Assembly: GCF_005886535.1 (NCBI RefSeq)
Contig: NZ_PNDS01000035.1
Span: 1-48,440 of the forward strand
From: Pseudoalteromonas sp. S2755
Lineage (GTDB): Bacteria > Pseudomonadota > Gammaproteobacteria > Enterobacterales > Alteromonadaceae
Direction of reading: 5' to 3'
DNA length: 48,440 bases
Position numbers and translations under genes: made by a program. Positions 11,248 to 19,393 of the stretch are shown one piece after another. Every line of letters starts with the position of its first letter. Positions within the stretch are counted from its first letter, which is position 1. The notes under the pieces are model-generated. The model searched no databases, had not been told where the DNA came from, and saw only the letters and a program-made list of their open reading frames with translations.

Positions 11248-12717
11248 ATGCTTCCTGTGATCGCTCTGGTTGGGCGACCTAATGTGGGTAAGTCCACACT
11301 GTTTAATCGTTTAACACGTACTCGTGACGCGTTAGTTGCTGACTTTCCGGGTCTGACTCGCGACCGTAAATACGGCCAAGCAAACTATGAAGGCTACGAG
11401 TTTATTGTGGTAGACACGGGTGGTATCGATGGCTCTGAAGAAGGCATTGAAACTGAAATGGCCGAGCAGTCGCTGCTTGCAATTGAAGAAGCGGATATTG
11501 TGCTATTTTTGGTGGATGCGCGCGCAGGTATGACGGTTGCTGATCAAGCTATCGCGCAGCACCTTCGTAAACAACAGAAAAACTGCTTTGTTGTCGCCAA
11601 TAAAACGGATGGCATTGATGCTGACTCCAACTGTGCTGAGTTTTACCAGCTAGCGCTCGGTGACGTTCAACAGATCGCCGCCGCGCACGGTCGTGGTGTT
11701 ACTCAATTATTAGAGTTGACGCTACAACCGATTATCGCTGAGCTTACGGCTCAAGATGAAGAGCTTGAGCATGACGATGAAGATATCGCCGAGCTTTACC
11801 TTGAAGGTGAAGAAGTCGAAGACGGTAAAACAGGTTTTGAAGACAAGCCTGTTAAACTCGCGATTATCGGTCGTCCAAATGTTGGTAAGTCAACACTAAC
11901 CAACCGTATTTTAGGTGAAGACCGCGTTATCGTTTACGATATGCCGGGCACAACGCGCGACTCAATTTACATTCCGATGACGCGCAATGATAAAGAGTAC
12001 GTGTTAATCGACACCGCTGGTGTACGTAAACGTAAGAAAGTCAGCGATGTCGTAGAGAAATTTTCGGTTATCAAAACACTGCAAGCGATTGAAGATGCCA
12101 ACGTGGTATTGCTCGTTGTAGACGCGCGCGAGGGGATCTCAGATCAAGACTTGAGTCTACTTGGTTTTGCACTAAATGCGGGTCGCTCGTTGGTTATTGC
12201 GGTAAACAAGTGGGATGGTCTTGATGACTATGTCAAAGAGCGTATTAAAACTGAGCTAGACAGACGACTGGGCTTTGTGGATTTTGCTCGTTTGCACTTT
12301 ATCAGCGCATTACATGGTACAGGTGTTGGTCACTTGTTTGAGTCGATTGACGAAGCTTATGAATCAGCGACTAAGCGAGTAAGTACGGCAATGTTACGTC
12401 GTATTATGGATATGGCTCAGGCGGATCACCAGCCTCCACTGGTTCGTGGACGTAGGGTGAAGCTTAAGTACGCTCACGCAGGTGGTTATAACCCGCCGCG
12501 TATTGTTATCCACGGCAATATGGTGCATGAACTGCCAGATAGCTATAAGCGCTATTTGATGAACTACTATCGTAAAGCGCTTAACGTAATGGGTACGCCG
12601 ATTAAGATTGAATTCCGCGAAGGGGATAACCCTTACGCTGGTCGTTCAAACAAAATGACGCTATCGCAAAAGCGTAAGCTTCGCGCATTCGCAAAAGAAA
12701 ACCGCAATAAGTCGTAA
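11248..12717 (+). CDS. der: Ribosome biogenesis GTPase Der (EngA)
   Basis: A 489-residue protein with two GTPase domains in tandem, required for 50S ribosome assembly. Each domain shows its motifs: GRPNVGKST with [12 protein letters not shown] and NKTD in the first, and GRPNVGKST with [16 protein letters not shown] and NKWD in the second. An acidic linker (about residues 165-200) separates them. A KH-like RNA-binding domain forms the C-terminus, ending in a basic tail. AAGAGG precedes the ATG. Confidence 0.97.
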   Translation: MLPVIALVGRPNVGKSTLFNRLTRTRDALVADFPGLTRDRKYGQANYEGYEFIVVDTGGIDGSEEGIETEMAEQSLLAIEEADIVLFLVDARAGMTVADQAIAQHLRKQQKNCFVVANKTDGIDADSNCAEFYQLALGDVQQIAAAHGRGVTQLLELTLQPIIAELTAQDEELEHDDEDIAELYLEGEEVEDGKTGFEDKPVKLAIIGRPNVGKSTLTNRILGEDRVIVYDMPGTTRDSIYIPMTRNDKEYVLIDTAGVRKRKKVSDVVEKFSVIKTLQAIEDANVVLLVVDAREGISDQDLSLLGFALNAGRSLVIAVNKWDGLDDYVKERIKTELDRRLGFVDFARLHFISALHGTGVGHLFESIDEAYESATKRVSTAMLRRIMDMAQADHQPPLVRGRRVKLKYAHAGGYNPPRIVIHGNMVHELPDSYKRYLMNYYRKALNVMGTPIKIEFREGDNPYAGRSNKMTLSQKRKLRAFAKENRNKS

Positions 12718-12732
12718 GGCTCTTTGCGTGAA

Positions 12733-12772
12733 GTTTAGCTCGACGCCATCTGGTTAGTGCGTCGAGCTAAAC
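12733..12772 (+). terminator. 14-bp perfect hairpin after der, without a U-tract
   Basis: GTTTAGCTCGACGC at 12733-12746 pairs with 12759-12772 without mismatch, around a 12-nt loop. It lies 15 bp after the der stop. The 3' side runs into ACAAGC, so it is not a classic intrinsic terminator. It may act in rho-dependent termination or protect the mRNA 3' end. Confidence 0.5.
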
Positions 12773-12859
12773 ACAAGCTCCATATCTATCCAACCGATTC
12801 CTGTTTCCACATCTGACTATAATTAACGTTAACCCAGAACTCTCTCACTTTGTTTTACC

Positions 12860-12888
12860 TTGCCCAACATTTGTGCTTAAGTTATATA
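12860..12888 (+). promoter_or_regulatory. Sigma-70-type promoter for the VOC gene
   Basis: TTGCCC at 12860-12865 and TATATA at 12883-12888 are separated by 17 bp. The predicted start near 12895 gives a leader of about 29 nt before the GTG at 12924. Confidence 0.5.
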
Positions 12889-12923
12889 TAGTTACATTAG
12901 ATTTTATTGATAGTGAGGCTTAG

Positions 12924-13310
12924 GTGTTTGCCAAAACGGTGATTTATGTAGAAAGTGTTGAGGAAGTGCTGGATTTTTACTATCAAGCATTTGGCTTGAG
13001 CACTTTTGATATGACCGATGAAGGGGATTATGGTGAGTTAGACACCGGAGAAGTGAAACTCGCCTTTGCCAGTCATCCATTAGCCCAATCACAGTTTAGG
13101 CAAGACTATATTCGTTGCCATCCTAAACAGCCTGCACTTGGTTTTGAAATTAGCATCAGCTGTGAAAATGTCCCTGAATGCTATGATAAGGCGGTAGCCG
13201 CTGGGGCTGAGCCATTAAGCCCACCAAACCAAAAGGGCAGAGTAACACAAGCTTATGTAAGAGCCATTGAAGGGACTTTAGTTGCTTTGGTGTCAAAACC
13301 TGGTGAATAG
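12924..13310 (+). CDS. VOC (glyoxalase/bleomycin resistance) superfamily protein
   Basis: A 128-residue single-module protein of the vicinal-oxygen-chelate fold. The beginning, FAKTVIYVESVEEVLDFYYQAFGLST, is the typical first beta-alpha unit, and the end, RVTQAYVRAIEGTLVALVSKP, is the typical last strand. These proteins bind metals or small hydrophobic molecules; the substrate here cannot be told. The start is GTG with GAGG 6 bp upstream. It has its own promoter and stands alone, convergent with the DUF2750 gene. Confidence 0.85.
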   Translation: MFAKTVIYVESVEEVLDFYYQAFGLSTFDMTDEGDYGELDTGEVKLAFASHPLAQSQFRQDYIRCHPKQPALGFEISISCENVPECYDKAVAAGAEPLSPPNQKGRVTQAYVRAIEGTLVALVSKPGE

Positions 13311-13311
13311 T

Positions 13312-13334
13312 GGCACTCAAAAAAGCTGAGCGCC
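13312..13334. terminator. Weak bidirectional hairpin between convergent genes
   Basis: GGCACTCA at 13312-13319 pairs with TGAGCGCC at 13327-13334, with one G-U type mismatch and an A-rich loop. It lies directly after the VOC stop and before the end of the DUF2750 gene. The T-tract is poor on both strands. Confidence 0.35.
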
Positions 13335-13353
13335 ATTTTGGGGCTATTTGCCT

Positions 13354-13713
13354 TTATTCTATATCGACAAGTAGTCTAGCAAGACCAACGGGCTCGATTT
13401 CAACACAAACGTTGTCATCGTTCCAGTTTAGACCAACGAGAGCATCATCTTCTTTTAGGTCGAGTACCCATTCGTCAAGAAAACTTTCAACATCAATACT
13501 CATCGGCGAGAACTCACTCCACTCGTCGCGACATTGAGCTTGCGCTTTTTCTTCACTATCCCACAGCAATAACACATCAGTCTCGTCAAACTGGTTTGAG
13601 TCGACCACAACCATGCCACCGTCATCAGAGCTAAGTGCCCAAACGCTTTCAGTATTTTTTACTTGCTCAATAAACTCACTGACTTCTGAGCCAATTTCTT
13701 CTTCATTCATCAT
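13354..13713 (-). CDS. DUF2750 family protein
   Basis: A small acidic protein of 119 residues, or 118 if the second of two adjacent ATGs is used. The family is recognisable from the pattern of a short helical start, VWALSSDDGGMVV, then LLLWDSEEKAQAQC and the closing VGLNWNDDNVCVEIEP. Its function is unknown. The frame is open upstream to a TTG overlapping the GST stop, but the ATG has the better-placed GAGA. Only 8 bp separate it from the GST gene, so the two are probably cotranscribed. Confidence 0.8.
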   Translation of the reverse strand: MMNEEEIGSEVSEFIEQVKNTESVWALSSDDGGMVVVDSNQFDETDVLLLWDSEEKAQAQCRDEWSEFSPMSIDVESFLDEWVLDLKEDDALVGLNWNDDNVCVEIEPVGLARLLVDIE

Positions 13714-13721
13714 AGGTGTTC

Positions 13722-14300
13722 TCAATTTCGTGGATCAGTTTGCTGGGCGATTGCTTGGCTTTGCCAACGGTCATGAAATGCCATCAGGTTGGTGTAATCG
13801 CTCAGGTCGACGAGCTCTCTAAATAGAACCCAATCAATGAGGCAGTATAAACTGATTTGGAGATAATCACAGTGTAAAAACTCTTCTGTCACACACTCTT
13901 CATTGAGATAGTGCAGGGTATGGTCAATTCGTTCCCGCTGTAGATTAAAAAATAGTTTATCTTGTTCAATGTCAAAACCAGAGCGCTTACTAAGTAACAG
14001 TTCCACCAAAGAGTCATTACAGGCATTGATAAGGATCAGCCAATTTTCTTGATCCCAACTGGGAAATGGAAGTTGATGTTTTTCACGGAGATAACGAACA
14101 ATCAGATTTGAATCACAAATAAGTTGGGCATCATCTATTAAAAATGGGATCTTACGAGCAGGATTATGGCGAATAAGTTCGTCATGGCCTGCTTCAGAAA
14201 ATATATCTATGTGCTGGTAGCTCATTGGGAGCTGTTTAGCCGCGGCCCACATTCTAATTCGACGGGCGTATGGACTGGTGTTCGAACCGATAAGTTTCAT
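13722..14300 (-). CDS. Glutathione S-transferase family protein
   Basis: A 192-residue protein with an N-terminal thioredoxin-like GST domain: MKLIGSNTSPYARRIRMW with the SPYARR glutathione site, and the cis-proline and Glu/Asp-Ser equivalents in RKIPFLIDDAQLICDSNLI. The C-terminal helical domain is short and divergent. It resembles the YibF-type bacterial GSTs. A substrate cannot be assigned. Its Shine-Dalgarno sequence (AAGGAA) lies inside one arm of a 13-bp inverted repeat directly abutting the start codon, so translation may be restrained. Confidence 0.85.
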   Translation of the reverse strand: MKLIGSNTSPYARRIRMWAAAKQLPMSYQHIDIFSEAGHDELIRHNPARKIPFLIDDAQLICDSNLIVRYLREKHQLPFPSWDQENWLILINACNDSLVELLLSKRSGFDIEQDKLFFNLQRERIDHTLHYLNEECVTEEFLHCDYLQISLYCLIDWVLFRELVDLSDYTNLMAFHDRWQSQAIAQQTDPRN

Positions 14301-14373
14301 GCCATCATTCCTTCAACTAAATAACTTTCGCTCATTCAGTAAATGTAGCGAGTTGGTATTAAGGAATGATGGC
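14301..14373 (-). promoter_or_regulatory. Extended hairpin that can cover the GST ribosome-binding site
   Basis: A perfect 13-bp inverted repeat pairs 14301-14313 with 14361-14373. Inside it, CAAC at 14314-14317 can pair with GTTG at 14352-14355, and TCGCT at 14328-14332 with AGCGA at 14347-14351. The arm at 14301-14313 is directly next to the GST start codon and holds its AAGGAA. It may be an intercistronic regulatory structure or a small palindromic repeat. The pairing is seen; the role is inferred. Confidence 0.55.
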
Positions 14374-14399
14374 GAAGTGATTCACTTTTCGCAAGCGAA

Positions 14400-14681
14400 T
14401 TAATCGCTACGACTGGTTACCTCAAGCAAGTGAAAACCAAACTGCGTTTGCACTGGGCCTTGTACTTGATTGATTGGGGCTGAAAAAACCACTTTATCGA
14501 ATTCAGGCACCATCATGCCTGGTCCGAACTCACCTAGCGCACCACCATCTTGGCCCGACGGGCAATTGGAGTACTGCTTTGCGATTTCTGCGAAATCTTC
14601 CCCTGCTGCAATGCGTTCTTTGAGCTCCATGCATTGCGCTTCACTATCTACTAGGATGTGTCTTGCACTAGCGATTGCCAT
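14400..14681 (-). CDS. ppiC: Parvulin-type peptidyl-prolyl isomerase
   Basis: A 93-residue stand-alone parvulin without a signal peptide, like the cytoplasmic E. coli PpiC. It catalyses cis-trans isomerisation of peptide bonds before proline. The family pattern is complete: ASARHILVDSE, FAEIAKQYSNCPSG, GGALGEFGPGMMVPEFDKVVF, and QTQFGFHLLEV with the conserved histidine. It is followed on the same strand by the GST gene after 99 bp of structured sequence. Confidence 0.93.
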   Translation of the reverse strand: MAIASARHILVDSEAQCMELKERIAAGEDFAEIAKQYSNCPSGQDGGALGEFGPGMMVPEFDKVVFSAPINQVQGPVQTQFGFHLLEVTSRSD

Positions 14682-14745
14682 AATTTCTCCGATGATTATT
14701 TATTATTCATACTTTATTCTAATCTAGGTACGTTAAAAAATCAGC

Positions 14746-15297
14746 TTATCTAGGCAAGAGTTTTTCAATTTCGCTAGTGAGCTCGTCAGACATAGGTTTA
14801 GTACGGCTGTTAAAACGCTTAATTGTTTTCCGATCAGCTGACACTAAGTATTTGTAAAAATTCCAGTTTGGAGAACTTGTTACTTCATTCAAATGTTGGA
14901 AAATGGGGTTGGCATCAGAGCCCCTAACTTCCGATGTCGCAAACATATTGAAGGTTACGCCGTAGTTGATAAAACATACTTTTGCAGTTTCTTTTTCGTC
15001 GTCTTCTTCTTGGAAAAAGTCATCAGAGGGAAACCCAAGCACAATCAGGCCTTTATCTTGATATTTTTGATGTAGTTGCTCTAGGCCTTCAAACTGACCA
15101 GTAAACCCACAGTTACTGGCTGTGTTTACGATGAGGAGTGGTTTGTCTTTAAATTCACACAGGTTAAGTGAGTCGTCAGAACGCAGTTTTCGCAGCTCAA
15201 CATTGGTAAAATCATCACAGCTGGATGTCTTTGCATATGCGTTACTCGAGATTAGGAAACCAAGCGCTAAGCTCAGAATCGAAAGACTTTTTATCAT
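14746..15297 (-). CDS. Exported glutathione-peroxidase-like protein
   Basis: A 183-residue thioredoxin-fold peroxidase. I start it at ATG 15297 because AAGGAA lies 7 bp upstream and a good signal peptide follows (LSILSLALGFLISSNAYA), pointing to the periplasm. The peroxidatic cysteine is C63 in NTASNCGFTGQ. Trp145 and Asn146 of the catalytic tetrad are present (NWNF). The expected catalytic Gln of the GFPCNQF motif is replaced: GFPSDDF has Asp at 93. It may still be a cysteine peroxidase using thioredoxin or another thiol donor. It points away from the GNAT gene. Confidence 0.82.
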   Translation of the reverse strand: MIKSLSILSLALGFLISSNAYAKTSSCDDFTNVELRKLRSDDSLNLCEFKDKPLLIVNTASNCGFTGQFEGLEQLHQKYQDKGLIVLGFPSDDFFQEEDDEKETAKVCFINYGVTFNMFATSEVRGSDANPIFQHLNEVTSSPNWNFYKYLVSADRKTIKRFNSRTKPMSDELTSEIEKLLPR

Positions 15298-15364
15298 CAG
15301 TGCTTTCCTTTTATTTATGTTATCTCTTATGATACGAAAATATTCGTTACCTTGATCAGCTTTC

Positions 15365-15853
15365 ATGAATATTAGACTCGCTAAACAGCATGACCTTTGT
15401 GCCATTGTAGCCATCTACAACGAAACGATACCGAGCCGCCAAGTCACGGCGGATACGGAGCCCGTAAGCGTAGCACAAAAGCAAAGTTGGTTCGCCGCAC
15501 ATACACAAAATCGTCCAATTTATGTAGTAGAGCAGGAGGATGAGGTGATTGCATGGGTAAGCTTCAGCAGCTTTTATGGGCGTCCTGCCTACGATGGTAC
15601 AGCTGAGTTGAGTATTTACCTTGCAAAAGCCGCACAAGGCCAAGGGTTAGGTAGTAAACTCATGGATTTTGCTGAGCAGCAAGCACCAACACTGGTTATT
15701 ACAACGTTACTTGGCTTTATTTTTTCTCATAATCTCCCCAGTATCCGCTTGTTTGAAAAGCACGGTTATAAAAAATGGGGAGAGTTACCCAATGTCGCGG
15801 TCATGGATGGTAATCACTATAGCTTAACGATTTTGGGCAAGTCTCTCGCTTAG
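15365..15853 (+). CDS. GNAT N-acetyltransferase, phosphinothricin/methionine sulfoximine type
   Basis: A 162-residue acetyltransferase. The start MNIRLAKQHDLCAIVAIYNE and the later SFYGRPAYDGTAELSIYL resemble the Pat/MddA (YncA) group, which acetylates phosphinothricin, methionine sulfoximine or related amino acids. The acetyl-CoA loop AAQGQGLGSKLM is intact. No strong Shine-Dalgarno sequence precedes the ATG. It stands alone, diverging from the peroxidase gene. The true substrate is unknown. Confidence 0.85.
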   Translation: MNIRLAKQHDLCAIVAIYNETIPSRQVTADTEPVSVAQKQSWFAAHTQNRPIYVVEQEDEVIAWVSFSSFYGRPAYDGTAELSIYLAKAAQGQGLGSKLMDFAEQQAPTLVITTLLGFIFSHNLPSIRLFEKHGYKKWGELPNVAVMDGNHYSLTILGKSLA

Positions 15854-15991
15854 TTTGATATGCCATTGGACTATTGTTTCAAAAAGTAAGTGTAGTCGCG
15901 GCGCGGAACGTATCAAAATAGTGCTATTTTTTAGCGTCTTGTGATTCTTCTACTAAACTGGATCTCAGAATTATCGGTAAAGGATCTGGTT

Positions 15992-17959
15992 ATGACGAAT
16001 CGCGTGCTGATTATTGACAGCAGCAGTGTGCAAGCGATGCGAGTAAAGGTATTATTTGAGTTACTCGGTGGTGAGGTAGAGCATGTGCATTACCGGAGCC
16101 TAGAAGCAAATCTCGATTTTGATAAATTTGATGTTGTTGTTATTGCTCATGGGGTGCCTGCCAGTAAGCTCCAAGCGTTATATCAACTGAGGGATCACGA
16201 TAAGTTAGTGTTGCTGGCACCTAAACCTGATAATGCTGAACACTTGAAGTCGTTCAGCGAAATTAACCGTGCCCTGCCAAATGGTATTGTTATCTACCCC
16301 TTCTTTGCCAATAAAGATATTACTGGCTTACTTGAGCGCCTACTGGAAATAGGTTCTACTAATACCTTAGTGCTGCCTAAAGTGTTGCTGGTTGACCATC
16401 ACACTCCTCGTCTTGAAGCCTTGGCCAATGGCTTGCGTGGTGCACAATTAGCAGTCACAACCGCCACAACACTTAATGAAGCGATGCAAGTCGTTGAACG
16501 ACAGTCGGTCGACCTTTTGATCTGTGATTTTAATCTAGAGAAAGACACAGGTTTAGATGTGTTTAATAAAGTACGTCAAGTGCATCATAACTGCCGCTGT
16601 TTATTGATGACTTCCCGGGTTAATCAAGTGGATATGTTAGAGGCTGTACGTCAAGGGGTTGAGGACATTCTGATCAAGCCGTTTGATGAGAGCGATCTAT
16701 TACAAAGCCTACATAAACTATGGCAAACGGAGTTATTGAGGCGTCATAATCAAGAGCTAGTTGAGCGTCTACAGGATACGGTAGACGCATTGATAGAACG
16801 CGATAGTCTGTTGCGAGTGATTTACAAGCATACCCCAGATCCGATTATGTTGTTCAACCGTCAGGGCCATATCATTGAAGCTAATGACGCGTGTTGTGAG
16901 TTGTTTGAACTTACACAAGAAGAATTACAGCCTTTATCGATTTTTGAGCTCTTCGATGAAATATCAGTATCGCAATTGCGCGATTTAATGAAGCATGTTG
17001 GTATGTTAAAGCACTTTAACTGTGAGCTGAGTTTGCCAAAAGCTGGCGAGCGCAGCATTCCTTTAATGGGAACGTTTAATGAAATTGATCATCACGGTGA
17101 TATGGCATTTGCGGTCATTTTTAAAAACGTCTCAAAGCTTAAAGAACAGCAAGAAGTGCTAGAAGAAACCAAAGAGTTGCTAGAGTTTGAGGTGCAAGCT
17201 CGAACGGCACAGTTACAAAAAGCTAAAGAGGCGGCGGAAGCGGCCAACCTATCAAAATCTGAATTTTTAGCCAATATGTCTCATGAGCTACGCACGCCAA
17301 TGCACTCCATATTAAGTTTCGCTCGATTTGGTTTAGATAAACTCACGGCTCCAGAGGTGCCTACAGATAAGCTCAAAAAATATTTATCTCGTATCGAAAC
17401 CAGTGGTGAGCGCCTATTAGTACTACTTAATAACTTGCTTGATTTATCAAAGTTAGACGCGGGACGTTTCCCATTTAATCCAAGTTTCCACAATTTGGTT
17501 AATGTGATCCAAAGCGGCATTGAAGATGTATCCGGTACTGCGCTTGAGAAAAAGATAAAAATTCGCTTTGAAAAGCCAGAGCAAGGCGTGATGACCTTTT
17601 GCGATCCGGAGCAAATGAACCAAGTGATCAGAAACTTATTAGGTAATGCGCTTAAGTTTAGCCCTGAAGGCAGTGAGGTGAGAGTGCTGCTAAGTTGTAA
17701 AGATCAAGATATTCATATCAAGATCACCGACCAAGGAGTTGGTATTCCTGATGATGAATTGGAACAAATTTTTGCCAAGTTCGTACAAAGTAGTAAAACA
17801 GACAGTGGTGCTGGCGGCACGGGGTTAGGCCTTGCTATTTGTAAAGAGTTTATTTTACTGCACAAAGGGCAGATTTATGCAGAGAACAATCCTGAGGGCG
17901 GTGCGTGTATTAATGTGAGTCTACCTTTAACAGAGCATCTCGAGAGTAATACGATGTAA
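15992..17959 (+). CDS. Hybrid histidine kinase: two receivers, PAS, HisKA, HATPase
   Basis: A 655-residue protein with no transmembrane helix, so a cytoplasmic sensor. Domains in order: a degenerate receiver (1-120) lacking the phosphoacceptor Asp and the conserved Lys; a normal receiver (129-245) with D179 and K229; a PAS domain (about 270-385); a coiled coil; HisKA with H431 in SHELRTP; and HATPase_c with N552, DQGVGIPDD and GTGLGLAICKE. The receivers come before the kinase core, so input from another kinase may adjust this one. I start it at ATG 15992, which AAGGA precedes by 8 bp. The response regulator at 18118 is the likely partner. Confidence 0.88.
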   Translation: MTNRVLIIDSSSVQAMRVKVLFELLGGEVEHVHYRSLEANLDFDKFDVVVIAHGVPASKLQALYQLRDHDKLVLLAPKPDNAEHLKSFSEINRALPNGIVIYPFFANKDITGLLERLLEIGSTNTLVLPKVLLVDHHTPRLEALANGLRGAQLAVTTATTLNEAMQVVERQSVDLLICDFNLEKDTGLDVFNKVRQVHHNCRCLLMTSRVNQVDMLEAVRQGVEDILIKPFDESDLLQSLHKLWQTELLRRHNQELVERLQDTVDALIERDSLLRVIYKHTPDPIMLFNRQGHIIEANDACCELFELTQEELQPLSIFELFDEISVSQLRDLMKHVGMLKHFNCELSLPKAGERSIPLMGTFNEIDHHGDMAFAVIFKNVSKLKEQQEVLEETKELLEFEVQARTAQLQKAKEAAEAANLSKSEFLANMSHELRTPMHSILSFARFGLDKLTAPEVPTDKLKKYLSRIETSGERLLVLLNNLLDLSKLDAGRFPFNPSFHNLVNVIQSGIEDVSGTALEKKIKIRFEKPEQGVMTFCDPEQMNQVIRNLLGNALKFSPEGSEVRVLLSCKDQDIHIKITDQGVGIPDDELEQIFAKFVQSSKTDSGAGGTGLGLAICKEFILLHKGQIYAENNPEGGACINVSLPLTEHLESNTM

Positions 17960-18117
17960 TTGTTGTGATTGGAAAGGCGTTGAGTAAGCGTCTATAAATA
18001 ATAATAGAGCTTGTACAAATACAATGTGGTTGGGAGCTGTTGAAGCATAGACCGTAAGTTACCTTTTCCCCGCAGTACCTTTCCCATTGTAAATCAACGA
18101 AGGAAGGACATCCATTT

Positions 18118-19251
18118 ATGGCTTTACGAAGAATCTTAGCTGTTGACGACGAACCATTTAATTTAGAAATCATTGAAGAGATTTTAGAGGACTTAGACTT
18201 TGATTTAAAAACCGTTGATAGCGGTCATGAATGTCTAGCTGTGGTTGAAGAGTTTGATCCTCAAGTTATTTTACTTGATGTAAGCATGCCAAAGATGAGC
18301 GGTTATGAGGTATGTAAGGCGATTAAAGCCAACCCAAACACACAGCACATTATTGTTATGTTTGTGTCGGCAAGAGGTTCAGTTGAAGAGCGAATGGAAG
18401 GCTACTCGGTTGGTGCTGAAGATTATATTGTTAAGCCGTTTGGCCAAGGTGAGTTAAAAGCTAAGTTAACGAACTTGAACCAAATGCTATTAGAAAAAGA
18501 TATTCTGGCTCAGCAAATTGAGGATGCAACCTCCACGGCATTTAGCGCCATGGCTAATAGCAGTGAAATGGGGCAAATTGTTACCTACATTGAGCAAATC
18601 GGTGACATAGAAACGATCCCGCGGCTGGCAGAAGCGTTATGTCAATGTTTAAAGGGACTGGGACTTAATTGTAATGTTGAGGTTCGGCTTGAGGGACAAA
18701 AGCATCACTTTGCAACTATGGGTATTTGTTCGCCAATCGTGGTTGAATTATTTGAGATCTTACACACCAAAGGACGGTTACATGAATTTACCAATCGCAT
18801 ATTGGTTAACTATCCGTTTTTGAGTATTTTGATTCTCAATATGCCGGGAGACGATCCTGATAAACACGGGAGATTGCGAGATCATATTTGTTTTATTGCC
18901 AGTGTAACGGAGCAACAGTTGATTGCCATTTCTACAAAACGCAAGCTAGTACAGCAACATGAAGATTTGGAAGAAGCGATAAAAATGGTACAAGGTAAGT
19001 TTAACAGCATGGTGTCGTTGCTTGATAAAAATCGTCAAGAAAACGAAGAAGTGTTCCGTTCATTACAAGAGCTATTCGAAGAGCGCATTCCAACGATGGG
19101 TCTAGATGAAGATCAGGAGATGTTTATCTATCAAAACGTCGATAAAGCGATTCAAAGTTCAGTCGCACGAGAAGAAAGTGTGCGAGAAGTGAAAACCGCT
19201 TTCCATGATATCGAAGAAGACTTAAAACTACTCTCACGACGCTCAGAATAG
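18118..19251 (+). CDS. Response regulator with an unrecognised C-terminal output domain
   Basis: A 377-residue protein. The receiver (1-120) is complete: D10 and D11, phosphoacceptor D54 in ILLDVSMPKMSG, S84 and K106. After a helical linker comes a region (about 150-290) with a pattern that could be a divergent GAF-like fold, then a long heptad-rich coiled coil to the end. There is no DNA-binding, GGDEF, EAL or phosphatase signature. It follows the hybrid kinase by 158 bp on the same strand, so the two probably form one pathway. AAGGAAGGA precedes the ATG. Confidence 0.8.
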   Translation: MALRRILAVDDEPFNLEIIEEILEDLDFDLKTVDSGHECLAVVEEFDPQVILLDVSMPKMSGYEVCKAIKANPNTQHIIVMFVSARGSVEERMEGYSVGAEDYIVKPFGQGELKAKLTNLNQMLLEKDILAQQIEDATSTAFSAMANSSEMGQIVTYIEQIGDIETIPRLAEALCQCLKGLGLNCNVEVRLEGQKHHFATMGICSPIVVELFEILHTKGRLHEFTNRILVNYPFLSILILNMPGDDPDKHGRLRDHICFIASVTEQQLIAISTKRKLVQQHEDLEEAIKMVQGKFNSMVSLLDKNRQENEEVFRSLQELFEERIPTMGLDEDQEMFIYQNVDKAIQSSVAREESVREVKTAFHDIEEDLKLLSRRSE

Positions 19252-19273
19252 CAACCCTACTTCCAATACTGCC

Positions 19274-19295
19274 GTAGGTCGCGCTTTAGCGCGAC
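19274..19295 (+). repeat. REP-like hairpin with GTAG head, copy 1
   Basis: GTAG at 19274-19277 is followed directly by GTCGCGC-TTTA-GCGCGAC (19278-19295), a perfect 7-bp stem. A GTAG tetranucleotide 5' of a hairpin is the hallmark of REP elements moved by RAYT transposases. It is followed by a TTCTTTAGCTTTT stretch and may also help end the response regulator transcript. Confidence 0.65.
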
Positions 19296-19351
19296 TTCTT
19301 TAGCTTTTATAGCGCAGCTTTTTTATCGTGATTCTCTCAACCTATTTTGCT

Positions 19352-19373
19352 GTAGGTCGTGCTTTAGCACGAC
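19352..19373 (+). repeat. REP-like hairpin with GTAG head, copy 2
   Basis: GTAG at 19352-19355 is followed by GTCGTGC-TTTA-GCACGAC. Relative to the copy 57 bp upstream, one stem pair has changed from C-G to T-A on both sides, so the stem has been kept by compensating change. A T-run follows. Confidence 0.65.
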
Positions 19374-19393
19374 TTTTTATCGCGACAATCCTG

